Below are positions 1 through 4,833 of a stretch of 5,386 nt of DNA, one piece after another. Location of the stretch: NCBI GenBank assembly GCA_013374505.1, contig QENJ01000296.1, forward strand, positions 1 to 5,386. The letters run 5' to 3'. A program made the position numbers and the translations under genes. The DNA comes from Candidatus Methanophagaceae archaeon (lineage in GTDB: Archaea > Halobacteriota > Syntropharchaeia > Alkanophagales > Methanospirareceae). Numbering within the stretch: position 1 is the first letter of the stretch; each line of letters starts with the position of its first letter. The notes under the pieces were generated by a model. That model had not been told where the DNA came from. It did not search any database and saw nothing but the letters and a program-made list of their open reading frames with translations.

Positions 1-1
1 C

Positions 2-358
2 TTGCTAAAGAAGAAGGATAAGAATCGGGCATTGCTTCAGTCGTTACGGGAAGAAGTAGAGCGAGTGAAGATAGAACTATCGAGCAAAGAGCGTGCAACT
101 ATAAATCTACCGTACATAGGCACGAAACAAGGCGCTCCGGTTGCTTTTAGCTATGAACTATCAAGACAGGAATTTCACGAGTTAATCGCGGATTTTATCG
201 AGAGAACGAGAACTCCGATGGAGCAGGCACTGGACGATGCCGCTCTTTCGTCTAATGACATAGATGATATATTATTAGTAGGTGGCACTACGTACATCCC
301 GGCAGTGCAGGAGTTTGTGCGTGAGTTCTTTGGTAAAGAGACCCTGAAAAAGAAGTGA
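2..358 (+). CDS. Divergent Hsp70 (DnaK-like) chaperone, nucleotide-binding-domain fragment; 5' end outside window, frameshifted at 3' end
   Basis: This open frame is the late part of an Hsp70 ATPase domain. The segment EEVERVKIELSS and the following NLPYI match the family signature KxxLSS...NLPYI. ILLVGGTTYIP (residues 90-100) is the adenosine/phosphate-binding VGG motif that in E. coli DnaK reads VILVGGQTRMP. EFFGKE then matches DnaK just before the conserved VNP-E-VA-GAAV stretch. That stretch is absent from this frame, which stops at 356-358, but continues in the next frame from the GTG at 355. The two pieces are therefore one gene with a frame change around the A5 run at 347-351. The true start lies upstream of the window; the TTG at position 2 is not credible as a start because an Hsp70 begins roughly 250 residues earlier. 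The chaperone should act in the cytoplasm, binding ATP and exposed hydrophobic peptides. It is divergent from housekeeping DnaK. Confidence 0.85.
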   Translation: MLKKKDKNRALLQSLREEVERVKIELSSKERATINLPYIGTKQGAPVAFSYELSRQEFHELIADFIERTRTPMEQALDDAALSSNDIDDILLVGGTTYIPAVQEFVREFFGKETLKKK

Positions 359-1077
359 ACCCGATAGAAGTAGTTGCACTGGGTGCTGCTGTTGCCACGA
401 TGAAAGGGGATATAAAAGAAGATTCGGGCAAAATACGAAGACCTTTGGATATAAGCGATGTTATCTTGCGTTCTCTTGGTGTTTTGACTTTTGATGGGAC
501 AGTTACAAAGTTAATTCCACGGAACACGAAGATACCAATCAAGAAGACAAAGCACTTTACAAATCCATGGGATTACATGGAACGGGGACAAATTCAGGTT
601 TATCAAGGCGAAAGCGAGTTTCCAGAAGAAGCGGGATTCCTGGGGGATTTCTTTTTCTCGATAGAGCCGAAACCTATGAATCAGTCAAAAGTAGACATCT
701 CATTCGAGGTGGGCGAAGAATTTGGTGTATTAGAGATAACGGCAAAGGATCATGACTCAGGTAATGAGCGAACGGTGCGAATGGAGGCAAGAGGTCGGTT
801 ATCTAAAGAAGATAAGAACCTGTGGATGGACAAAATGCTAAATATGCACGGAATAAAGGTGACGATAGTAAACGTGGAAACAGAATCTAAACTCTCTTAT
901 TACCTCAACCCAAACCAGTCTATTCATGATTTAAAACGTGAACTCAAGAAAAATGGCATTTTAGGTAAGGGTATGGCAGTTTTTTACAATGATAACGAGC
1001 TGGATGCGAATCAACAGGTAAAAGAAATAGGTATTAAGGACGGTTCCGATCTGGAGTTGCGGCTAAAGGGTGACTAA
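355..1077 (+). CDS. Continuation of the Hsp70: end of ATPase domain, peptide-binding beta domain, and C-terminal ubiquitin-like domain replacing the helical lid
   Basis: Reading from GTG 355, VNPIEVVALGAAVA completes the ATPase domain begun in the preceding frame. Residues 30-46 replace the hydrophobic linker VLLLDVTPLSLG with a divergent DISDVILRSLGVL. Residues about 48-143 resemble the beta substrate-binding domain: LIPRNTKIPIKK, IQVYQGE, and VLEITAKDHDSGNE aligning with ILHVSAKDKNSGKE. Only the start of the first lid helix remains (GRLSKEDKNL). The rest of the lid is missing. Residues 167-240 have a ubiquitin-like pattern: IKVTIVNV strand, NQSIHDLKREL helix, MAVFYNDNEL strand and a final SDLELRLKGD that mirrors ubiquitin STLHLVLRLRGG but ends in GD, so it lacks the diglycine needed for conjugation. 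GTG 355 overlaps the previous stop as GTGA, so translational reinitiation is possible, but a split inside the ATPase domain is unlikely to be functional. The Hsp70 assignment is sure; the Ubl call is by pattern only. Confidence 0.83.
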   Translation: MNPIEVVALGAAVATMKGDIKEDSGKIRRPLDISDVILRSLGVLTFDGTVTKLIPRNTKIPIKKTKHFTNPWDYMERGQIQVYQGESEFPEEAGFLGDFFFSIEPKPMNQSKVDISFEVGEEFGVLEITAKDHDSGNERTVRMEARGRLSKEDKNLWMDKMLNMHGIKVTIVNVETESKLSYYLNPNQSIHDLKRELKKNGILGKGMAVFYNDNELDANQQVKEIGIKDGSDLELRLKGD

Positions 1078-1084
1078 AAGCTAA

Positions 1085-2200
1085 ATGGCAGCGGAGAAGA
1101 AGGCATTTGACGACTGGATGAAACATTTCGTATGTGACGATCCGTACTGGAAAGTGCCTGCACGATACATGGACCCTTCGCGGCTGGAACGGTTTTTTAA
1201 CAAACTCGATAAGTTTGAAGAGAATTATCCGAAATGGGTAGATGATCTGTATTCCAGTCTGCCAACTTATTACTGCATGCTTTGTGTATCAAAAACAGCA
1301 ACCGCGGAGGAACTTAAAAGAGCGTATGAACGGAAGAAGAAACATTCCTTTTATCCACCGGAACTGATTGAACGAGCCTACGATGCTTTGAATACACCAA
1401 ATAAGCGTGCTACTTACGATAAGGTTTTAAACCTTTTCTTGAAGATTACGCAGGGTTCAACTCCGGTTGAGAAACGAGAAATGATTGAACATCACGATGA
1501 AAACATAGAACTGGAAAAGGAGCATGCTTCTTGGGAATATGTTAAAGAAAACCGGCGAGGGTGGTTTATACTTTTTTATCTGGGCGCACCTACGTTTTAT
1601 GAGGTGTTGGGTGTAGCTTCGGATGCTCTTATAGAAGATTTGGAGCCGAAAGCAGGTACGGAAATAGACAATAAAAGTTATAGCGGACTGAAGGAAAAGA
1701 TACGTGATATATTGAAGAACCCACAGTTGAGGTTTGAGTATGATTTAATGCTCGATTTTATGGATGTGATGTTAGATGATGATGTTCTGGATGAGATAGA
1801 GGAAAAAGGAGCGGAATGGAGGTGTAAAGACGAGTTTTATTTGCTATTGCTTGAACGCTCTGACAGTCTGTGGCGGTATGGACAGATTAGGGATAATCAC
1901 GGGGAGTGGGTGGATTATACCGGTGAGAAGACTTTTTATGACTTGTTAAACCTAGATCCCGCGGCGATTCCGGGGGATAAACGCGAAGCGGAGAGCTTTA
2001 TCAGAAGTGCATTTAAAGAACTGGAGCGTACGCCGGAGGTCAATCTAGCGTATAGCGTATTGAAGAATTCACGGTTGAGGGCGGATTATGATTGGTTGTT
2101 AAAAAATGAGCAATGGACGAGCAAATTGCACGAGCTGGATATAGATAATTTTGATAATTCTCAAGTACGGGCGATTAGAGAGGGGTTTTTGTGTGTTTAA
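1085..2200 (+). CDS. Protein with three degenerate J-domain-like (DnaJ-like) repeats, HPD motif absent
   Basis: The gene starts 7 nt after the Hsp70 stop, with a GGTGA ribosome site at 1069-1073, so the two are very likely co-transcribed and co-translated. Three segments resemble J-domains. Residues 61-115 run from TYYCMLCVSKTATAEELKRAY to AYDALNTPNKRATYDKVL. Residues 170-223 run from TFYEVLGVASD to ILKNPQLRFEYDLML. Residues 283-339 run from TFYDLLNLDP to VLKNSRLRADYDWLL. Each keeps the helix I YxxLgv start and the helix IV end N-x-R-x-x-YD-x-x-L. None has the HPD loop that stimulates Hsp70 ATPase; repeat 1 has HSFYPPE there. Each unit is also preceded by an EN/DN-x(3-4)-W segment, giving a larger period of about 110 residues. 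There is no Gly/Phe region, cysteine-rich zinc domain, signal peptide or membrane segment. It probably works with the adjacent Hsp70, as an adaptor or structural partner rather than a classical co-chaperone; this role is inference. Confidence 0.75.
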   Translation: MAAEKKAFDDWMKHFVCDDPYWKVPARYMDPSRLERFFNKLDKFEENYPKWVDDLYSSLPTYYCMLCVSKTATAEELKRAYERKKKHSFYPPELIERAYDALNTPNKRATYDKVLNLFLKITQGSTPVEKREMIEHHDENIELEKEHASWEYVKENRRGWFILFYLGAPTFYEVLGVASDALIEDLEPKAGTEIDNKSYSGLKEKIRDILKNPQLRFEYDLMLDFMDVMLDDDVLDEIEEKGAEWRCKDEFYLLLLERSDSLWRYGQIRDNHGEWVDYTGEKTFYDLLNLDPAAIPGDKREAESFIRSAFKELERTPEVNLAYSVLKNSRLRADYDWLLKNEQWTSKLHELDIDNFDNSQVRAIREGFLCV

Positions 2201-2296
2201 ACAATTGTGTGACTGTTTCTGTGGTTTACAAACATCTAGAGTAAAAGGACAATAATTGCTTAGCTAACCACAAGATTCCACAGAGTCCCAAACAAC

Positions 2297-2315
2297 CTTT
2301 CTTTCCCAAAGAAAG
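2297..2315. terminator. Perfect 8-bp inverted repeat with 3-nt loop, possible bidirectional 3'-end hairpin
   Basis: CTTTCTTT at 2297-2304 is an exact reverse complement of AAAGAAAG at 2308-2315, with CCC as the loop. The stem is AT-rich and is followed by only TTT before GATC. Its place between convergent genes suggests a transcript-end structure, but archaeal termination depends mainly on oligo-T tracts, so the role is uncertain. Confidence 0.4.
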
Positions 2316-2370
2316 TTTGATCAAAGAAACGTATATTTTTTGATTTAATCTTTTCTATCCGTTGTGCCCC

Positions 2371-2381
2371 AAACAAAAAAA
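2371..2381 (-). terminator. Oligo-T terminator of the ferredoxin-RNase H transcript
   Basis: On the minus strand the RNase H stop codon (2384-2382) is followed at once by seven T, then G and three more T. Such T-runs are the usual termination signal for archaeal RNA polymerase. The position directly after the stop supports the call. Confidence 0.5.
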
Positions 2382-3020
2382 TCAGCACCCAATTTTTTTC
2401 TGAATTGTTTTTTTCTTCGCTTGAGTAACTATTGTTAAATAGGGTTCGATTTTAGGTGCATATCGAATAAATCCATGAACAGGACACTCCTGACGAATGT
2501 GTCGTGAACCATCATTGAATTCTTGCCACTTGAATATGCAATCTCCATTACATTTTGGACATTTGGCTTCTATTTTTATTTTTGTGGCTTCTTTAATCTC
2601 AGTTTCCGCACGATGATATTTATCCTCTTTATGCCCCAACGCTTTTGATGCCAATTCATCGGCAACGGAATTCTTATTTCTTGGTATCCAGTTAAGGGCA
2701 TACGAATCAAATTTAGATAATTCTTTTATAACCTGAGCATGGAGCCTTTTTAAATGCTCCTTGTTAATCTTCCATGCGCATTTTACTTGATTGATTACTA
2801 ATTTACTATCGCCTTCGATTATAACCTGCTTCCAACCTAATGCTAATGCTTTAGTAATTCCTGTTAGAAGTGCCGTATATTCGGCGATATTATTTGTACC
2901 TTTATCAGGCAGCTTTGTTGAGATTTTAGCGATTATCCTCTTATTTTCAATTAAAACTGCGCCTATCCCCATATCGCCTGGATTTGGTATTGCCGCACCA
3001 TCAAATTGTATTTTATTCAT
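2382..3020 (-). CDS. rnhA: Ribonuclease HI family protein with C-terminal zinc-ribbon-like extension
   Basis: This 212-residue protein should cleave the RNA strand of RNA-DNA hybrids. Four acidic catalytic residues are in place: D7 (QFDGAA), E47 (NNIAEYTAL), D71 (IIEGDSKLV) and D121 (NSVADELA). The short N-terminus, GTNNIAEY and NWIPRNKNSVADELA resemble the compact archaeal/Bacillus YpdQ-like RNase HI type. The fold ends near residue 130. Beyond it lies an extension with CPKC (154-157), C161 and ECPVHGF (C179, H182), a likely zinc site not found in basic RNase HI; its role is unknown. The gene lies 5 nt after the ferredoxin stop, so the two probably share a transcript although their functions seem unrelated. 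The ribosome site is weak. Base composition is distinctly AT-rich (sampled lines 32-40% GC, against about 53% in the ferredoxin), which may point to later acquisition. Confidence 0.9.
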   Translation of the reverse strand: MNKIQFDGAAIPNPGDMGIGAVLIENKRIIAKISTKLPDKGTNNIAEYTALLTGITKALALGWKQVIIEGDSKLVINQVKCAWKINKEHLKRLHAQVIKELSKFDSYALNWIPRNKNSVADELASKALGHKEDKYHRAETEIKEATKIKIEAKCPKCNGDCIFKWQEFNDGSRHIRQECPVHGFIRYAPKIEPYLTIVTQAKKKTIQKKIGC

Positions 3021-3025
3021 AACCG

Positions 3026-3421
3026 CTAAAGCCCCTCAACAGACGCCAAAGCGCTGAGTGGGCATGCTTTTACACATACGTCACACCGAATACACTTCGA
3101 TTCTTCCACGGCTATCGCCCACGACTGGTTAAACGAGAACACACCCGCAGGGCAAACTGCGATACAAGCACCGCAATGGATGCACCGTTCTTCATCCCAC
3201 GCGATCAATTTCATCAATCGCCGTACCTCAACGCCTTTACGCTTGAAATGCTCTGCTACCTGCTCCACTTTATCATTCGGAACGTCCACGATGAGGGTGG
3301 CACCCATAGCGTCCACATTCGCACGCTCTATATTTATCTTCGCACCGGTTTCTAGTATTACTTCAGCAGTATATGGCGTGGCGTGTAAATCAGACGAGTC
3401 TCTTTTCAATAGCAACTTCAT
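3026..3421 (-). CDS. NIL-domain ferredoxin with two [4Fe-4S] clusters
   Basis: This 131-residue protein has an N-terminal NIL domain (about residues 1-72), the ligand-binding ACT-like fold first noted in methionine transporter ATPases. A bacterial-type ferredoxin domain follows. Two cluster motifs are complete: C80-x2-C83-x2-C86-x3-C90-P and C110-x2-C113-x2-C116-x3-C120-P. It should be a soluble electron carrier. In methanogens, homologues (for example MA1822 of Methanosarcina acetivorans) work with a COG1900 protein in homocysteine formation from aspartate semialdehyde. That partner is not visible here; an RNase HI gene follows instead, so the methionine-pathway role is inferred from the family only. 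No ribosome site precedes the ATG, and a TATA element lies about 29 nt upstream, so the message is probably leaderless. Confidence 0.9.
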   Translation of the reverse strand: MKLLLKRDSSDLHATPYTAEVILETGAKINIERANVDAMGATLIVDVPNDKVEQVAEHFKRKGVEVRRLMKLIAWDEERCIHCGACIAVCPAGVFSFNQSWAIAVEESKCIRCDVCVKACPLSALASVEGL

Positions 3422-3430
3422 TTTGTTCGT

Positions 3431-3461
3431 ACTATAATTTGCATCTTATAGCTATAAAATA
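3431..3461. promoter_or_regulatory. Compact divergent archaeal promoter centred on a 12-bp palindrome
   Basis: TTATAGCTATAA at 3446-3457 is a perfect palindrome between two divergent starts. Leftward, its TATA half lies about 29 nt from the ferredoxin ATG, which suits a leaderless start. Rightward, TATAAAAT (3453-3460) lies about 30-35 nt before the nucleotidyltransferase ATG. A second AT-rich element, CTATAATTT at 3432-3440, could also serve the rightward gene and would keep its ribosome site in the message. The promoter assignment is from sequence pattern and position only. Confidence 0.55.
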
Positions 3462-3474
3462 TGATAGTTTTTTT

Positions 3475-3480
3475 AGGGGT
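3475..3480 (+). promoter_or_regulatory. Ribosome binding site of the nucleotidyltransferase gene
   Basis: AGGGGT lies 8 nt before the ATG at 3489 and resembles the archaeal consensus GGAGGTGA. It supports the choice of this start and implies that the transcript has a leader. Confidence 0.55.
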
Positions 3481-3488
3481 ACCGCTTT

Positions 3489-4223
3489 ATGAAAGCAAGG
3501 ATAAGGGATTTTCTGGTAACAAAGCAAGATTGGATTTTTTCGGTGGTCAGTTATGAACTTCTGGACGAAGGAGCAGTAAAAAGCCTTATACGGTACGTTC
3601 CGGACGAACGTGGCGAACGAGTATCAGAACGAGGCCGCTACAGGAAACTGGATTTTCACGAGGGTTATAAGTTCCTGATGCAGCACCGCCCGGAATATGT
3701 AAAAGAGGTGCACGTGGTGCCAAAGTGCGATATAAAGGCAATACTGCGACCCGAAGTGCGACTACCGGTAATCGCTGAACGCGAAGAAGAAATAAGGACT
3801 ATTTATGACCTGTTGCGTGAGCACGTACCCAAAGATATTATAGGTATCACAGGCTCATTCTTATGCGGGCTCAATGGCGAAGGCTCGGATTACGATTTTA
3901 TCGTCTATGGTCGGCAGAACTTCAATACCGTGAGAGCGGTTATAGAGAAAGCGAAAGAAGGGGCATTCATTAACGATATAAATGAAGCTATGTGGCGCCG
4001 GATATACGCAAAAAGGAAGCCCGAGCTGAGTTACGAGGAGTTCGTCACGCATGAGCAGCGGAAGTGCAATAGAGGCGTTATTGGTAACACATACTTCGAC
4101 CTCTTATACGTCCGAGACCGTACGGAAATGGATCTGTTCGACCACCGGATTTATGTGCAAGGTGCAAAAAAAAGGTTATGCTACGATAACCGCAGAAGTG
4201 AAATATGCGTCTTTCGCCTTTGA
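3489..4223 (+). CDS. Predicted archaeal nucleotidyltransferase (COG1665-like), N-terminal three quarters; frame lost at A8 run
   Basis: The protein carries the polymerase-beta-type nucleotidyltransferase signature: TGSFLCG (G122, S123) followed by SDYDFIVYG with D134 and D136 as likely metal-binding acids. A further acidic residue lies in TYFDLLYVRD (D204). This arrangement is typical of a conserved archaeal family annotated only as predicted nucleotidyltransferase; the substrate is unknown to me. The reading is reliable to residue 228 (position 4172). After the run of eight A at 4166-4173 the frame yields a short, Arg-rich, non-conserved tail ending at 4223. The proper continuation lies one base further on, at 4174-4443. 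Together they would give 317 residues. The ATG at 3489 is supported by AGGGGT upstream. The gene diverges from the ferredoxin and is followed after 45 nt by the SAMP2-like gene. Confidence 0.8.
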   Translation: MKARIRDFLVTKQDWIFSVVSYELLDEGAVKSLIRYVPDERGERVSERGRYRKLDFHEGYKFLMQHRPEYVKEVHVVPKCDIKAILRPEVRLPVIAEREEEIRTIYDLLREHVPKDIIGITGSFLCGLNGEGSDYDFIVYGRQNFNTVRAVIEKAKEGAFINDINEAMWRRIYAKRKPELSYEEFVTHEQRKCNRGVIGNTYFDLLYVRDRTEMDLFDHRIYVQGAKKRLCYDNRRSEICVFRL

Positions 4224-4443
4224 TAGTCCTGCGATATATGAAATAGACCATCCCCAAGTAAACGAAGTTCTTTCTTTTACGCATACTTATACCGGGCAGG
4301 CGTTAGAGGGCGAGACTATAGAAGCTCGTGGTGTGCTGGAGCAGATAGGAGATGAGACAAGATTGGTTGTCGGCACGACACGAGAAGCGAAGGGCGAGTG
4401 GATAAAGTCGCTTTCTTTAATAGAGAACTCGTCATCACATTGA
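4174..4443 (+). CDS. Displaced C-terminal part of the same nucleotidyltransferase-family protein
   Basis: This stretch has no start codon of its own worth proposing. It begins GYATITAEVKYASFAFDSPA and continues to REAKGEWIKSLSLIE, an ordinary well-ordered protein sequence resembling the C-terminal region of the same archaeal family (FAFDSPA, SFTHTYTGQA, EARGVLE, LVVGTTREAKGEW). Removing one A from the A8 run gives a join GAKK-GYATI and 89 further residues. This supports a single 317-residue protein interrupted by a one-base insertion. The frame is also open from 4051, but the part before 4174 is only the wrong-frame shadow of the upstream piece. Confidence 0.78.
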   Translation, partial: GYATITAEVKYASFAFDSPAIYEIDHPQVNEVLSFTHTYTGQALEGETIEARGVLEQIGDETRLVVGTTREAKGEWIKSLSLIENSSSH

Positions 4444-4488
4444 ATAGTTTAGTTCGTTGGTAAAGCTAGAAATAGCGTTTTTGAAAAG

Positions 4489-4695
4489 ATGGACGTAAAA
4501 GTAAAAATCGTTGCGGGTGAAACAGAAGAGCGGATTATAGAAGCCGCGGAGGATGATACCTACGAGTGCGTACTGGCAAAGCTGGGTGTGAACCCGGTGG
4601 AAGTCGTGGTGCTTCGTAACGGAAAGCCGGTGCCTGAGGATGAAACAGTGGACAAAAGCGAAATAACGGTTATCCGAATTGTCTCTGGTGGGTAA
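4489..4695 (+). CDS. samp2: SAMP2-like ubiquitin-like small archaeal modifier (ThiS/MoaD superfamily)
   Basis: This 68-residue protein has the beta-grasp pattern of the ThiS/MoaD/Urm1 group: VKVKIVAG strand, helix region DDTYECVLAKLGVNP, strand VEVVVLRNGKPVPEDETV and final strand ITVIRIVSGG. The terminal Gly67-Gly68 is the feature that an E1-like enzyme (UbaA in Haloferax) adenylates and thiolates. The pattern of the second half, vLxxGxPVPED-x(10)-viRixxGG, resembles what I recall of Haloferax SAMP2, which conjugates to lysines and also supplies sulfur for tRNA thiolation. A purely sulfur-carrier role (ThiS or MoaD) cannot be excluded. No E1-like gene is visible. It lies 45 nt after the nucleotidyltransferase gene and may be co-transcribed; no strong ribosome site is seen before its ATG. 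Confidence 0.85.
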   Translation: MDVKVKIVAGETEERIIEAAEDDTYECVLAKLGVNPVEVVVLRNGKPVPEDETVDKSEITVIRIVSGG

Positions 4696-4729
4696 TAGCA
4701 ACTAGAAAGAATAAAAATTGATAATCGGG

Positions 4730-4747
4730 ACGCAGATGCACGCAGAT
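4730..4747. repeat. Short direct repeat ACGCAGAT, period 10
   Basis: ACGCAGAT occurs at 4730-4737 and again at 4740-4747. Similar CGCAGATG-type tandem strings occur in intergenic regions of many prokaryotes, so this may be the remnant of a dispersed intergenic repeat. No function is implied. Confidence 0.5.
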
Positions 4748-4759
4748 AGCACCGGATTT

Positions 4760-4780
4760 TGTGCTGGTACATATAGCACA
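4760..4780. promoter_or_regulatory. Inverted repeat TGTGCT-N9-AGCACA directly upstream of the hisB TATA box
   Basis: TGTGCT (4760-4765) and AGCACA (4775-4780) are exact reverse complements separated by 9 nt. The repeat abuts the TATA-like TTTTTAAATA, where a dimeric regulator could block TFB/TBP binding. It could instead be a 3' hairpin with trailing U tract for the upstream samp2-like gene. The sequence does not decide between them. Confidence 0.4.
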
Positions 4781-4790
4781 TTTTTAAATA
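4781..4790 (+). promoter_or_regulatory. TATA box of hisB
   Basis: TTTTTAAATA fits the archaeal TATA consensus. A start about 25 nt downstream (near 4811) would leave a leader of about 22 nt containing the ribosome site at 4818-4822. Confidence 0.55.
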
Positions 4791-4817
4791 GGGCGTTACT
4801 AACATAGTAGTATAGTT

Positions 4818-4822
4818 AGGAG
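4818..4822 (+). promoter_or_regulatory. Ribosome binding site of hisB
   Basis: AGGAG lies 11 nt before the ATG at 4834. It supports this start over any internal ATG. Confidence 0.5.
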
Positions 4823-4833
4823 AAGAGCCGAAT

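Larger units (their letters stand above)
2201..2381. other. Convergent intergenic region, AT-rich, no gene seen
   Basis: This 181-bp stretch separates two genes whose 3' ends face each other. I see no credible reading frame or RNA gene in it. It holds a perfect hairpin (2297-2315), the adjoining 10-bp palindrome TTTGATCAAA (2316-2325) and several weak inverted repeats. A minus-strand oligo-T tract lies at its right edge. Confidence 0.7.

Noticed and set aside
288..755. Minus-strand frame at 288-542 and plus-strand frame at 567-755
   Set aside because: Both are out-of-frame readings of the Hsp70 coding region and have low-complexity, family-less products.
2194..2203. TGTTTAAACA palindrome over the stop codon of the J-like gene
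   Set aside because: A 10-bp AT-rich palindrome is too short to claim as a regulatory or attachment site, and no matching copy was seen.
2218..2284. Alternative pairings of TGTGGTT (2220-2226) with AACCACA (2266-2272) or of TCTGTGG (2218-2224) with CCACAGA (2278-2284), riboswitch-like in appearance
   Set aside because: The region is downstream of both convergent genes, so there is nothing for a riboswitch to control, and short pairings are expected by chance in such sequence.
2791..3437. Plus-strand open frames at 2791-3057 and 3180-3437
   Set aside because: They are antisense shadows of RNase HI and the ferredoxin, both of which have complete functional motifs.
3861..4284. Minus-strand frames at 3861-4052 and 4078-4284, and the plus-strand frame before the A8 run (4051-4173)
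   Set aside because: They overlap the nucleotidyltransferase reading, which carries the conserved sequence; only the plus-strand part after 4173 is real protein.
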